A DNA stretch of 40,116 bases, taken from assembly GCA_018825965.1 (NCBI GenBank), contig JAHKAA010000049.1, positions 1-40,116 on the forward strand. Reading direction: 5' to 3'. Each line of letters opens with the position of its first letter. The stretch's first letter is position 1. This DNA is from Gammaproteobacteria bacterium. GTDB lineage: Bacteria; Pseudomonadota; Gammaproteobacteria; Enterobacterales; Alteromonadaceae. The translations under genes were made by a program, and so were the position numbers. The notes beneath the pieces are model-generated. The model was not told the DNA's origin. It ran no database searches and saw only the letters and a program-made list of their open reading frames with translations. Below are positions 32,074 to 40,116 of this stretch, piece after piece.

Positions 32074-33318
32074 TTAGATTTTGTTCCTATTCAAAGGTTT
32101 AGTGAAGACTAAATGCACGGCACTGGTGGCTCTCTCCAAAAAGCCGCCTTCGCAGTAACACAAGTAAAAATGCCAGAGACGGATAAACTGATCGTCATAG
32201 CCCAATTGATGCAATTTATCGCGTGACGCCATAAAATTATGACACCAGTCCTGCAAGGTTCGGGCATAGTCCAGACCTATATCCTGCACCTGACGCAGTG
32301 CCAAATCCGTGTAATTCGCCACTGCATTACTCATGCGCTGTATAGATGGCAAACAACCGCCTGGGAAGATATAACGCTTGATAAAATCAACTTCTTTGAC
32401 ATAGTGGCTGTAGCGCTGATCGGCTATAGTGATGGCCTGCAACACCATCAAACCGTCGTCTTTGAGTAAACTTGAGCATTTGGCAAAGTACTGATCTAAA
32501 AACTCATCGCCCACAGCTTCAATCATTTCAATAGAGACCAGCTTATCGTAAGTACCTGTTAAATCGCGGTAATCCTGAAATAACAAGGTGATCTGTGATT
32601 CCAATCCTGCTTCACGGATCCGTTGTGCCGCATAGTCATGTTGTTCGCGGGAAATAGTAGTAGTGGTCACTTTGCAGCCATAATTGCGGGCGGCAAAAAT
32701 AGCCATACTGCCCCAACCTGTGCCAATTTCTATCAGATGATCGCTGGGTTTTAGCTGTAGCTTGTCACAAATAGATTTCAGCTTGTTCAGTTGTGCCTGC
32801 TCCAGCGTGCAGGTTTCAGTTTCATAAACAGCGCTGGAGTACATCATGCTTGGGTCTAAAAACAGCTGATACATGGCATTACCTAAATCGTAATGCGCTG
32901 AAATATTTTTACGTGACTGCTCTTTAGTATTGCGATTACGCCAGTCCAGTAACTTTAAGGCAGGTTTACTTAGACGTGCCCATGCCGACTCCAGCTTATC
33001 CAGCAAGGAGGCATTACGGGCCAGCAGTTGCACCAATACAGTCAGATTATCGCTACGCCACTGACCCAGAATATAGGACTCGCCGGCCCCAACAGAACCT
33101 GCAAAAGCAAGTTTCTGATAAAAGTCCGGATCCAGTACAGTCAGTGTTGTTTGCAGTTCCCCTCTTCCATCGCCCAATAAGGTCTTTTCCTGGCCTTCGA
33201 CCAGCAGAATAGCGCCGTATTGCAACTGGTTGAGCTGTTTGAGTACCAGAGTACGACAGGTTTTATCAAACCAACTTAAATTTTGAAAAGGGCATTGTCC
33301 GGTAATAGAAACCGTCAT
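32074..33318 (-). CDS. cfa: Cyclopropane-fatty-acyl-phospholipid synthase
   Basis: 414 residues. The class I SAM-binding motif LIEIGTGWGSMAIFAA, plus NISAHYDLGNAMYQLFLDPSMMYSSAVYE, SIEMIEAVGDEFLDQYF and FIKRYIFPGGCLPSI are all Cfa signatures. The enzyme adds a methylene bridge to unsaturated acyl chains of phospholipids. It is the last gene of a six-gene operon; its ATG overlaps the TGA of the DUF1365 gene (ATGA). In Rhodobacter, a cfa-type gene with the same neighbours belongs to the singlet-oxygen regulon. Confidence 0.95.
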   Translation of the reverse strand: MTVSITGQCPFQNLSWFDKTCRTLVLKQLNQLQYGAILLVEGQEKTLLGDGRGELQTTLTVLDPDFYQKLAFAGSVGAGESYILGQWRSDNLTVLVQLLARNASLLDKLESAWARLSKPALKLLDWRNRNTKEQSRKNISAHYDLGNAMYQLFLDPSMMYSSAVYETETCTLEQAQLNKLKSICDKLQLKPSDHLIEIGTGWGSMAIFAARNYGCKVTTTTISREQHDYAAQRIREAGLESQITLLFQDYRDLTGTYDKLVSIEMIEAVGDEFLDQYFAKCSSLLKDDGLMVLQAITIADQRYSHYVKEVDFIKRYIFPGGCLPSIQRMSNAVANYTDLALRQVQDIGLDYARTLQDWCHNFMASRDKLHQLGYDDQFIRLWHFYLCYCEGGFLERATSAVHLVFTKPLNRNKI

Positions 33319-34064
33319 CTTGGTGTTTCCTTTGACTTAGGGTGGCCATACACAGGTACTGCTTTGAACAGCAGTTTTATCGCATGCCAATAAATTCGGG
33401 TCATCACTTGTACGTTTTGCCATGGACGGCGGATCAGTAAGCTTTTAAGCAAAGTCAGATGAAAAGGCTGCACACCCAGATGGAACCAGGCGCTGAACAC
33501 TTTTTGATCTGCTTTAAAATTAGTGATACTTAATTCCAGTAGCTCTTTATCAGCCCGTACTGTCCAGTGATACTGCATATCCATAGGATTAAAAGGCGAC
33601 ACATGAAAGGCTTTGTCATGCTGATAATGAGAGCGTTTTGCGTCAGCAACAGGCACCAGATAATAATGCCGTTCATTCCAGGGGGTGTTACTCACCTCAG
33701 CCAACAAGGCCACCAGCTGTTTTGTCGCATCAAAGCAGTAATACAAGGTCAGAGGGCTAAAGTAATAACCCCAGTTTGCCAGAGGACTCATCATGCAGAC
33801 TTTAGCTACAGCGCCTGTAAAACCTAAATCCCGCACTTTTTGCCGTACAGCTTCAGTTAAATCTGCAGCGCCGGGCAAATAGTCAGCACGACGATAACTA
33901 CAGGCCGCAAATCGTGCTTGTGACCATAACCAGCCTTTAGCCGGAATACGGTCAAGCTCATCCAGATCCAGCCAGAAGTAGTGCACCTGGTAATCAAAAC
34001 CATGTATTTTGGGCAGATAGCGCTTATGCCCTACTTCACCTGTTAATACCGCATGACCGATCAA
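33315..34064 (-). CDS. DUF1365 family protein
   Basis: 249 residues: HKRYLPKIHGFDYQVHYFWLDLDEL, CMMSPLANWGYYFSPLTLYYCFD, EVSNTPWNERHYYLVP, HDKAFHVSPFNPMDMQYHW. These are the conserved blocks of DUF1365. Biochemical role unknown; it always travels with Cfa and the FAD oxidoreductase below, suggesting a lipid-modification step. The TTG start at 34064 overlaps the preceding stop (TTGA) and has GGGAG at seven bases, so a non-AUG start seems real. Confidence 0.93.
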   Translation of the reverse strand: MIGHAVLTGEVGHKRYLPKIHGFDYQVHYFWLDLDELDRIPAKGWLWSQARFAACSYRRADYLPGAADLTEAVRQKVRDLGFTGAVAKVCMMSPLANWGYYFSPLTLYYCFDATKQLVALLAEVSNTPWNERHYYLVPVADAKRSHYQHDKAFHVSPFNPMDMQYHWTVRADKELLELSITNFKADQKVFSAWFHLGVQPFHLTLLKSLLIRRPWQNVQVMTRIYWHAIKLLFKAVPVYGHPKSKETPR

Positions 34065-35314
34065 AACTCCACTCCCATGGCGCGTGCTATATCCACTGCA
34101 CTTCGCACCCCATCTTCATGGAAACCGTTATACCAATAAGCACCACAAAACCAGCTGCTATTCACGCCATTAATTTCGCCACGCCGCTGCTGAGCAGCAA
34201 TAGTGCAGTGGTTAAAGACCGGATGATCGTACTGAAAACGTTTTAAAATTTTGCTCTGATCAATAGCCTGACTATGATTCAGCGTCACCACAAAAGTCAC
34301 CGGGGCTTCAATGCCCTGCAGAATATTCATGTTGTAACTTAAAGTGGCATGACTGGAAGCGTCATCAGTCAGATGGTAATTCCAGGCAGCCCAGGCCGCT
34401 TTGCGTTTGGGTAAAATGCGTTGGTCTGTGTGTAATATCACTTCGTTTTGCTGATAAGCAATGCCACCCAATACCTGACGCTCTGCCTCTGTTGGGTCCT
34501 TTAACAGCGCCAGAGCCTGATCGCTATGGCACGCAAAGACCACCTGGTCAAAAGATTCAGTGCGCCCATCAGTAAACTCCAGCGTCACGCCATCTGCATG
34601 TCGTGTGACTGCTTTTACCGGACTATTAAGTTGTACCTGCTCTGGATTAAGCCGATGAAGCAAAGCACGCACATATTGCCGCGATCCGCCTCTAATCACC
34701 GACCACTGCGGCCTGTCTGCCACATTCAGCAAACCATGATTTTTGAAAAACTGCAGAAAAAACCTCAGTGGAAAAGACGGCATATCGGCCAAACCTGACG
34801 ACCAGATGGCGGCCCCCATCGGCAATAAATAGTCATTACGAAGCGCTTTGCCTAAGTTGTGTTTGGCCAGAAATTCGTCAATCAGTAAGTCCAGATCCGG
34901 ATGGTTTTGCTCCAGCAACTGCTTGCCCAGCTTATTAAATTTGACTATATCAAGCAGCATACGCCAGAACGAGGGGCGAAACAGATTGCGGCGCTGGGCA
35001 AACAAAGTTGCCAGTGTATGGCCATTGTATTCCAAACCTGTGTCGGCTTTTTTCACCGAAAAACTCATTTGGGTAGGCTGTGATTCCACCTTAAGTTCAG
35101 CTAAAAACTTATTAAACAGCGGATATGTCCAGTTATTAAACACAATAAAACCTGTGTCTATGGCGTAGTCTTTTCCCTCAACCTGAACATCCACTGTGGC
35201 GGTATGCCCACCCAGGTAAGAACCGGCTTCAAATAAGGTCACATCATGCTGGCGCTGCAACAAATACCAGCTGATCATGCCGGAGATACCGCCACCTATT
35301 ACTGCTATCTTCAT
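34061..35314 (-). CDS. FAD-dependent amine-oxidase-like oxidoreductase
   Basis: 417 residues. N-terminal KIAVIGGGISGMISWYLLQRQHDVTLFEAGSYLGGHTATV is a complete FAD dinucleotide-binding motif with the acidic residue. Blocks DTGFIVFNNWTYPLF, RGGSRQYV and C-terminal FCGAYWYNGFHEDGVRSA fit the COG2907 group. Reaction unknown; operon partners point to fatty-acid or phospholipid oxidation. ATG directly after the SnoaL-like gene; overlaps the DUF1365 start by four bases. Confidence 0.93.
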   Translation of the reverse strand: MKIAVIGGGISGMISWYLLQRQHDVTLFEAGSYLGGHTATVDVQVEGKDYAIDTGFIVFNNWTYPLFNKFLAELKVESQPTQMSFSVKKADTGLEYNGHTLATLFAQRRNLFRPSFWRMLLDIVKFNKLGKQLLEQNHPDLDLLIDEFLAKHNLGKALRNDYLLPMGAAIWSSGLADMPSFPLRFFLQFFKNHGLLNVADRPQWSVIRGGSRQYVRALLHRLNPEQVQLNSPVKAVTRHADGVTLEFTDGRTESFDQVVFACHSDQALALLKDPTEAERQVLGGIAYQQNEVILHTDQRILPKRKAAWAAWNYHLTDDASSHATLSYNMNILQGIEAPVTFVVTLNHSQAIDQSKILKRFQYDHPVFNHCTIAAQQRRGEINGVNSSWFCGAYWYNGFHEDGVRSAVDIARAMGVEF

Positions 35315-35764
35315 TTATGCGTCCTTTGCCATTTTTTGTTTAATTTTTTTTGTAACCCAGCCCAGCAGCGGAATATGTTCCAGCACCATTTCATTTAAGT
35401 CGTAATAATCTCTGTGGTACGCAATTTTGCCTTCGCTGTTCCAATGCACTACGGAGCAGCCATGCACAGAAATAGCTTTGCCATTGCCAATAGCATCATG
35501 GGTAAAGGTCATGATCCAGCTCAGGCATCCCTGACTTTCATTCGCTATTTTTGAGGTGGCGACAAAATGGCAACTGCTTAATCTGGCATAAGCGTGAGAA
35601 AAATACTGCTGTAACTGCTCCAGCCCCAGCATATGATGAACCGGGTCAATAAACTCAACATTAGCAGCATACAAGTGATGCAGTGAGTTTAAGTTGTTCT
35701 GGCTCAGGTTATTGTAAAAGCTCAAAAAATTATCCAGCCGTTCTGCTGTTTGGTGTTCATTCAT
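35315..35764 (-). CDS. SnoaL/NTF2-like protein
   Basis: 149 residues with the cone-like NTF2 pattern: FLSFYNNLSQNNLNSLHHLYAANVEFIDPVHHMLGLEQLQQYF, later ISVHGCSVVHWNSEGKIAYHRDYYDLNEM. The C-terminus is basic (KKIKQKMAKDA). Such domains hold small ligands or act as isomerases/cyclases; no specific reaction can be read. It overlaps the photolyase stop by eight bases and directly abuts the oxidoreductase gene, so it is part of the same transcript. Confidence 0.9.
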   Translation of the reverse strand: MNEHQTAERLDNFLSFYNNLSQNNLNSLHHLYAANVEFIDPVHHMLGLEQLQQYFSHAYARLSSCHFVATSKIANESQGCLSWIMTFTHDAIGNGKAISVHGCSVVHWNSEGKIAYHRDYYDLNEMVLEHIPLLGWVTKKIKQKMAKDA

Positions 35765-37190
35765 GATCAGGCATATCCTGCGGTTTTTTAACTGTATGAA
35801 ACAACTCTAAGGTGCGAAGCCGCGCTTTGCTGTGGTCCACTATGGGTTTGACATAGTCACTCCACAGAGGCAAAGGATGGGGCCAGTGAATTTGTTTTTT
35901 CGGCACTTCAGCAAGCTCTGGCAACATACGTTTTATAAATACGCCATCCGGGTCAAAACGTTCACTTTGAGTGACAGGATTAAAGATGCGGAAATAAGGT
36001 GCGGCGTCTGTGCCTGTTGAAGCCGCCCATTGCCAGCCGCCATTATTGGCCGCAAAATCGCCATCAATCAGCTTCGACATAAAATACTGTTCACCCCAGC
36101 GCCAGTCGATATGTAAATCTTTTACCAGAAAACTGGCCACTATCATGCGTAGTCTGTTATGCATCCAGCCAGTTTGATTCAGTTGGCGCATCGCAGCGTC
36201 CACTATCGGATAACCTGTTTTTCCATCACACCAGGCTTGAAACAGCGCAAGATTATTTGGCCAGACAATGCCATCTGTGTCTTTTTGGAAGGCTTTGTTT
36301 TTAATCAGCTCTGGAAAAGCCATCAGAATATGATGGTAAAAATCCCGCCACACCAGCTCAGATAACCAGACCGCAGCACCGGATTTTTCTCTGTCCCAGT
36401 CATTTGCAGCTTCCAGTTGCAACCGACTGATGCACTGCTGTGCAGATACAACCCCTATCGCCAGATACGCAGATAAAGAAGAAGTCCCATCTAAAGCCGG
36501 AAAATCCCGCTCTGTTTGATAAAAAGCCGCTTTGTCACGACAAAACTGCCGCATTTGTTCCAGAACCTGCAACTCGTCCACACAGTAAGCAACTGAACTG
36601 CCATCCCCTTGCTGCATAGCCGGCAACTTAGGGAAATGCAGCTTTACTTCAGCTAAAGCTTTGGGTTTAGGGAAGCAGCGCACGCCAGTTTCACGTAAAC
36701 GCGCCAGCCAGGTTTTCTTAAAAGGTGTAAAAATCTGATACACACCCCCGGTTTTACTTAAGATTGAACCTGGTGGCATCACAGCTTTGCGATCAAACCA
36801 AAAGCTGGCTTTACCTGCCTTGGCGAAAATACGACTGACCTTATCATCACGCACACGCTCACGTAATTCGTATTCAGTGTGGCCGTACAAGGCCTCGGCT
36901 CCAGCGTCTATCAGTTGCTGCATCAGTTCTGGGATAGCAGAATAATTGCTGCCTTCAATCGCCAGCAGAGGGATATTCAAAGTTTCAAGTTCAGTCTGCA
37001 ACTGCTGCACACGACGACGAATAAAATCTTGTTTCATCGGTGCCATAAAATGCTGCAGCCAGCTATCAGGTGTTGCAACAAAAAGTGCTACCACAGGCAA
37101 ACCGGCCTGACAGGCCTCAAATAAGGCCTGATTGTCGTAGACACGTAAGTCATTACGCAACCAGACTAAAGAAAATGCTGTGTTCTTCAT
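35757..37190 (-). CDS. phrB: Deoxyribodipyrimidine photolyase
   Basis: 477 residues; E. coli PhrB has 472. N-terminal Rossmann-like antenna domain (LVWLRNDLRVYDNQALFEA), and the FAD domain with WLSELVWRDFYHHIL, TGYPIVDAAMRQLNQTGWMHNR, DWRWGEQYFMSKLIDGDFAANNGGWQWAASTGTDAAPYFRIFNP: FAD contacts and the tryptophan triad region are intact. It repairs cyclobutane pyrimidine dimers using blue light. It overlaps ybgA by three bases (TGATG), the same order as in E. coli ybgA-phrB. Confidence 0.97.
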   Translation of the reverse strand: MKNTAFSLVWLRNDLRVYDNQALFEACQAGLPVVALFVATPDSWLQHFMAPMKQDFIRRRVQQLQTELETLNIPLLAIEGSNYSAIPELMQQLIDAGAEALYGHTEYELRERVRDDKVSRIFAKAGKASFWFDRKAVMPPGSILSKTGGVYQIFTPFKKTWLARLRETGVRCFPKPKALAEVKLHFPKLPAMQQGDGSSVAYCVDELQVLEQMRQFCRDKAAFYQTERDFPALDGTSSLSAYLAIGVVSAQQCISRLQLEAANDWDREKSGAAVWLSELVWRDFYHHILMAFPELIKNKAFQKDTDGIVWPNNLALFQAWCDGKTGYPIVDAAMRQLNQTGWMHNRLRMIVASFLVKDLHIDWRWGEQYFMSKLIDGDFAANNGGWQWAASTGTDAAPYFRIFNPVTQSERFDPDGVFIKRMLPELAEVPKKQIHWPHPLPLWSDYVKPIVDHSKARLRTLELFHTVKKPQDMPDHE

Positions 37191-38131
37191 CAGGCACGTA
37201 ACCCTAACTCGTCTGGAAACGGCTGCAGGTACTGCTGCGCCGCCACATACTGATGGGGATGTTGAGCCAAATGGTGACGCAATAAGGTTAAAGGTGCCAG
37301 CAAAGGCAGATGGCCCTGACGGTATTTATGGATCAGCTTCAACAATTCCTGTTTGGCTTCGCTACTGAGCATTTTCTTAAAAAAGCCCTGCAAATGCATC
37401 AGAACATTGGCTTGCTGTTTGCGGGTCGCTTGTTGTTTTAACGCCTGCATTAAATCCAGCAAATAACGCTGCGCCAATTCATCCGGAACAAAAAGTTTCG
37501 CCACAGCCACCAGGCGACCTAATTCACGGTAAGCCGTTGGACTATGCGCCATCACCAGAAATTTATAACGACTGTGAAAGGCCACTAACTTACCCACAGT
37601 AAAACCCGATTGCAGCATTTGCTGGTAGTCGTGGCAGGCAAAAATGCGGGTCACAAAGTTTTCCCTTAAATTGCTGTCCAGTAAACGGCCATCCTCTTCC
37701 ACAGGCAACCAGGGATAGCTATGTATTAATTGTTGTGTAAAAACCCCTACTCCAACCTTGCCCAGTTGATGGCCATTTTGATCATTTAAACGCACCCGTT
37801 CCATACCGCAGCTGGGTGATTTAGCACAGACAATATAACCGGACAGCTGCTTCAGCTCTGGCAAAATCTTTTGGCTAAACTGAAGCATAGTTTCTGTATG
37901 ATCAATGCTGCTGTCTTTGCTGTTGACCAATCGCACTTGCTGTGCTGCATTGAGCTGAAGCCGGATAGCAGGACGGGGCACACCTAAGCCTATGGCCTGT
38001 TCAGGACAGACCGGCACATAAGACACAAAAGGAGCAAGAATGCTGTTGCAAAAGTCTGACGCTTTATGGCCGGCATCAAAACGTACTTTTTGCCCAAGCA
38101 CACAAGCACTGACGCCAATTTGGATACTCAT
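37190..38131 (-). CDS. ybgA: YbgA-like DUF523-DUF1722 protein
   Basis: 313 residues. DUF523 (about 1-155) begins IGVSACVLGQKVRFDAGHK and includes VCPEQAIGLGVPRPAIRL and CAKSPSCGMERVRL, with several conserved cysteines. DUF1722 (about 180-310) has FHSRYKFLVMAHSPTAYRELGRLVA and HLQGFFKKMLSSEAKQEL. Known members are proposed to act in tRNA thiolation repair (2-thiouracil-related) or to support photolyase; I treat that as unsettled. It is first in the operon, 35-40 bases downstream of the ECF-type promoter. ATG start. Confidence 0.93.
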   Translation of the reverse strand: MSIQIGVSACVLGQKVRFDAGHKASDFCNSILAPFVSYVPVCPEQAIGLGVPRPAIRLQLNAAQQVRLVNSKDSSIDHTETMLQFSQKILPELKQLSGYIVCAKSPSCGMERVRLNDQNGHQLGKVGVGVFTQQLIHSYPWLPVEEDGRLLDSNLRENFVTRIFACHDYQQMLQSGFTVGKLVAFHSRYKFLVMAHSPTAYRELGRLVAVAKLFVPDELAQRYLLDLMQALKQQATRKQQANVLMHLQGFFKKMLSSEAKQELLKLIHKYRQGHLPLLAPLTLLRHHLAQHPHQYVAAQQYLQPFPDELGLRA

Positions 38132-38171
38132 AATACTAACTCACAAAGAAAATCACGGAGATGACTAGATT

Positions 38172-38201
38172 TGTTTACAGATCAGCAGCTTCATTGGATC
38201 A
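38172..38201 (-). promoter_or_regulatory. Probable ECF11 (RpoE-ChrR type) promoter
   Basis: On the minus strand TGATCC (38201-38196), 18 bases, TAAACA (38177-38172). TGATCC at -35 with TAA at this spacing is the consensus I recall for the Rhodobacter RpoE-ChrR sigma factor, which controls photolyase, Cfa, DUF1365 and oxidoreductase genes under singlet oxygen. The operon starting 41 bases downstream has exactly this content. Confidence 0.7.
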
Positions 38202-38374
38202 CTGCAAATGAAACTATTTGGCAGTAACAAACTGGCCAGGAGCTCTTGTCCTGGTAGGAGTACAGTCTCTATAGGCCGCACAGCAAAGCCAGTTCAAACA
38301 TTGCCCACACTTTGTGTCATGCCGGAATGAGCGTCTGTGGCGCAACCCACAGGCCAAAACTTTTTTTGAAAACA

Positions 38375-38402
38375 AAAAGCTGCGCCTTATGGCGCAGCTT
38401 TT
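38375..38402. terminator. Strong terminator of the protease gene
   Basis: AAAAGCTGCGCC, loop TTAT, GGCGCAGCTTTT: a perfect 12-base stem. On the minus strand it is followed by TTTTTGTTTTC, so it terminates the protease transcript 20 bases after the stop. Confidence 0.9.
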
Positions 38403-38422
38403 ATCGGTACAAAAAACTTTTA

Positions 38423-40009
38423 TTAGTAAGAATAACTGAAAGTTACACCATTAAAAGTCGAATAAGCTCTGATGCCAATATGCCAGGTACCTGCCTGCGG
38501 ATTAGTGATAGTACACTGCTCAGTATTGCCATCTAAATAAGGACGGCAATTGTATTGGCTGGTTGTAGGCTGGCTGTTATAGCGAACATACAAGTCTGCA
38601 TCACCAGTACCCCCTGAGATGTTGAAGGTTAAGGTGCTGACACCAGACGGAATAACATAAGAACCCCGTAACCAGTTGCCTGTAGTGGCTGAAAGGTTAG
38701 GGAAGGTTTCACCACCTGTAGGAGGAGGGTTACCGCCACCACCACCGCTACAGCCATTGGCTGTCAGATAATCCACTGCCGCTTTGGCCTGAACTATACC
38801 AAAACCAAATGAGGTGTCACGACCAGCTGTACCTCTGTCTTGTGCTGTTGCTTGTAAAGCACTACGAATTTGTGGTGCTGTACATTGTGGATGGTTACTC
38901 CAGACTAAAGCAGCCACACCTGCTACATGAGGTGATGCCATAGAGGTACCGCTGATGCTGTTGTAGCCACCATTGTTCCAGGTTGAGTTCACAGCCACAC
39001 CAGGGCCTGCTAATTCCACCTGAGCGTTACGCTGGGAGAAACTGGCCAGATTACGGCTTGAATCCACAGCAGCCACTGAAACTACTGCATCATAAGATGC
39101 AGGGTAAGATAAGCTGGTGTTACCACTATTACCGGCAGCTGCAATCAGCAACATGCCGTCGTTGTAGAAGTTGGCCATGGCGTTTTGTTCAGTCTGGCTG
39201 GAACTGCCGCCACCTAAACTCATATTCACCACTTTAGCACCAGCATTCTGACAAGACTGAATACCATCAATCAGATCAGAAGCAAAAGTCCAGTTGCCTG
39301 AGTCGTTAAATATTTTAACTATGTGTACGCCAGCCTGGCCTGAAGGTAACACCCCTACTACACCGTCGTTGTTATTCAGCGCGACCATAGTGCCTGCAAC
39401 GTGAGTACCGTGACCATTGCCATCTGTAGACCAACTGCCATGACCAGAGAAAGCAAAACCTGTCACACCTGAGCTTGGTAAATCGACATGATTGAGGCGA
39501 TAACCAGTGTCAATCACACAGACAGGAGTGTTAGCCGCGTTGTTATCACTGACCTGATTGGCCTGCACCATGGAAATGCCATAAGGCGTGCTTTGTGCCA
39601 TAGGCGTGATCACATCAAACAGATAACGTTTTTGATCCACTTCGATGTACTGCACTTCCGGATCAGACACCATAGCCTGTAACTGACGTGGACTTAATTC
39701 CAGCACACTGGATTTGACTGAACTTAAGTGTTTGATGACTTTGCCTTTGTATTTACGTGCAAAGGTTTCAGCTCGTTGCACTGAAAATGCAGGAGCAGAC
39801 TGAACGCCGTTTTGTAAAGAACCTGTGGTGCCATCTTTGTATTTAACGATGTAACGTTTGGTACTGTCATCACTTGGATCAATTGCAGCAACACTGGCAG
39901 CTGTGACAAACTCTGGTCCATCCACCGCAGCAGCGACAGCCACTGAGGTTAAGGATAAAGCAAAACAACCAGCAGTTCCCAATAACAGTACTTTGTTTCT
40001 ATTTTTCAT
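38423..40009 (-). CDS. Secreted S8 subtilisin-like serine protease with PPC domain
   Basis: 528 residues. Signal peptide (about 1-27), inhibitor I9 propeptide (RYIVKYKDG.. to about 130), subtilase domain (about 140-410) and, after a Gly-rich linker, a C-terminal PPC domain (about 435-528: LRGSYVIPSGVSTLTF...GDADLYVRYNSQPT). Catalytic residues: Asp167 (VIDTG), His200 (GHGTHVAG), Asn294 (AAGNSG), Ser356 (GTSMASPH). A secreted nutrient-scavenging protease is likely; the propeptide and PPC domain are removed during maturation in relatives. The ATG at 40009 has AAGG seven bases upstream. Only 107 bases upstream are in the window. Confidence 0.96.
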   Translation of the reverse strand: MKNRNKVLLLGTAGCFALSLTSVAVAAAVDGPEFVTAASVAAIDPSDDSTKRYIVKYKDGTTGSLQNGVQSAPAFSVQRAETFARKYKGKVIKHLSSVKSSVLELSPRQLQAMVSDPEVQYIEVDQKRYLFDVITPMAQSTPYGISMVQANQVSDNNAANTPVCVIDTGYRLNHVDLPSSGVTGFAFSGHGSWSTDGNGHGTHVAGTMVALNNNDGVVGVLPSGQAGVHIVKIFNDSGNWTFASDLIDGIQSCQNAGAKVVNMSLGGGSSSQTEQNAMANFYNDGMLLIAAAGNSGNTSLSYPASYDAVVSVAAVDSSRNLASFSQRNAQVELAGPGVAVNSTWNNGGYNSISGTSMASPHVAGVAALVWSNHPQCTAPQIRSALQATAQDRGTAGRDTSFGFGIVQAKAAVDYLTANGCSGGGGGNPPPTGGETFPNLSATTGNWLRGSYVIPSGVSTLTFNISGGTGDADLYVRYNSQPTTSQYNCRPYLDGNTEQCTITNPQAGTWHIGIRAYSTFNGVTFSYSY

Positions 40010-40116
40010 ATGTGTACCTTGTAAGAATTTTGAAGTCCTTGATGTGAAGTTGCATCCTGCGGCTCAAAACTTAGCAAGGCATGAAAATTAGTCTTTATAT
40101 TATTGTTATATATTTA

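Larger units (their letters stand above)
38132..38422. other. Intergenic region upstream of the photolyase operon
   Basis: 291 bases holding the ECF-type promoter of ybgA (38172-38201) and the terminator of the protease gene (38375-38402). Between them (38202-38374) I see no gene or strong repeat. Confidence 0.7.

Noticed and set aside
36159..37368. Plus-strand frames inside phrB and ybgA
   Set aside because: Antisense shadows of well-conserved genes, with no family resemblance of their own.

Overview
The window looks like a chromosomal segment from a free-living gammaproteobacterium close to Alteromonadales/Chromatiaceae. Rheinheimera is my best guess. This rests on protein style, on E. coli-like micro-synteny (yffB-dapE; yejK divergent from yejL-yejM; ybgA-phrB), on a LodA/LodB-type quinoprotein oxidase pair, and on YfbV, YejL, YaeQ, YchJ and DUF3581-type proteins. 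No database search was possible, so all family names come from motif recognition.

Layout. (1) 1-735: the edge of an integron-type cassette array. Two small membrane-protein genes on the minus strand are each followed by an attC-like site, with no integrase in view. (2) 736-1274: a gene-free stretch rich in inverted repeats, including one GTAG-headed REP-like hairpin. (3) 1275-9107: accessory metabolism: an exported methyltransferase-like protein, a TonB-dependent receptor, a LodA-like cysteine tryptophylquinone oxidase with its LodB-like flavoprotein, and a periplasmic solute-binding protein behind a clear sigma70 promoter. (4) 9194-14746: YciI, DUF3581, an EAL-CBS-GGDEF protein, a Sel1-like protein, an SOS-controlled SulA with two abutting LexA boxes, YchJ and a small conserved protein. 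(5) 14858-21142: tRNA-Tyr, a REC-TPR response regulator, DeoC, a YgjP-type metallopeptidase, XthA, a CbiM-like membrane protein and YfbV, then a 600-base intergenic region with two facing DnaA boxes. (6) 21143-26961: a degenerate EIIA-Glc-like protein, yffB-dapE-M15 peptidase with overlapping stops and starts, then yejK and divergent yejL-yejM. (7) 27021-32008: small genes, yaeQ-cvfB and a GAF-GAF-GGDEF-EAL protein. (8) 32074-38131: a tightly packed minus-strand operon (ybgA, phrB, SnoaL-like, FAD oxidoreductase, DUF1365, cfa) typical of the light/singlet-oxygen response. It is preceded by a good match to an ECF11 (RpoE-ChrR) promoter. (9) 38423-40009: a secreted subtilisin-like protease.

Most of the window is ordinary core genome. 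The parts most worth a second look are the integrase-less cassette edge, the quinoprotein locus, the ECF-type promoter on an operon whose sigma factor is not adjacent, the overlapping LexA boxes, the facing DnaA boxes, and two proteins that keep their fold signature but seem to have lost catalytic residues (EIIA-like and YejM-like). Several start codons are placed downstream of the longest reading frame, for reasons given in each entry.
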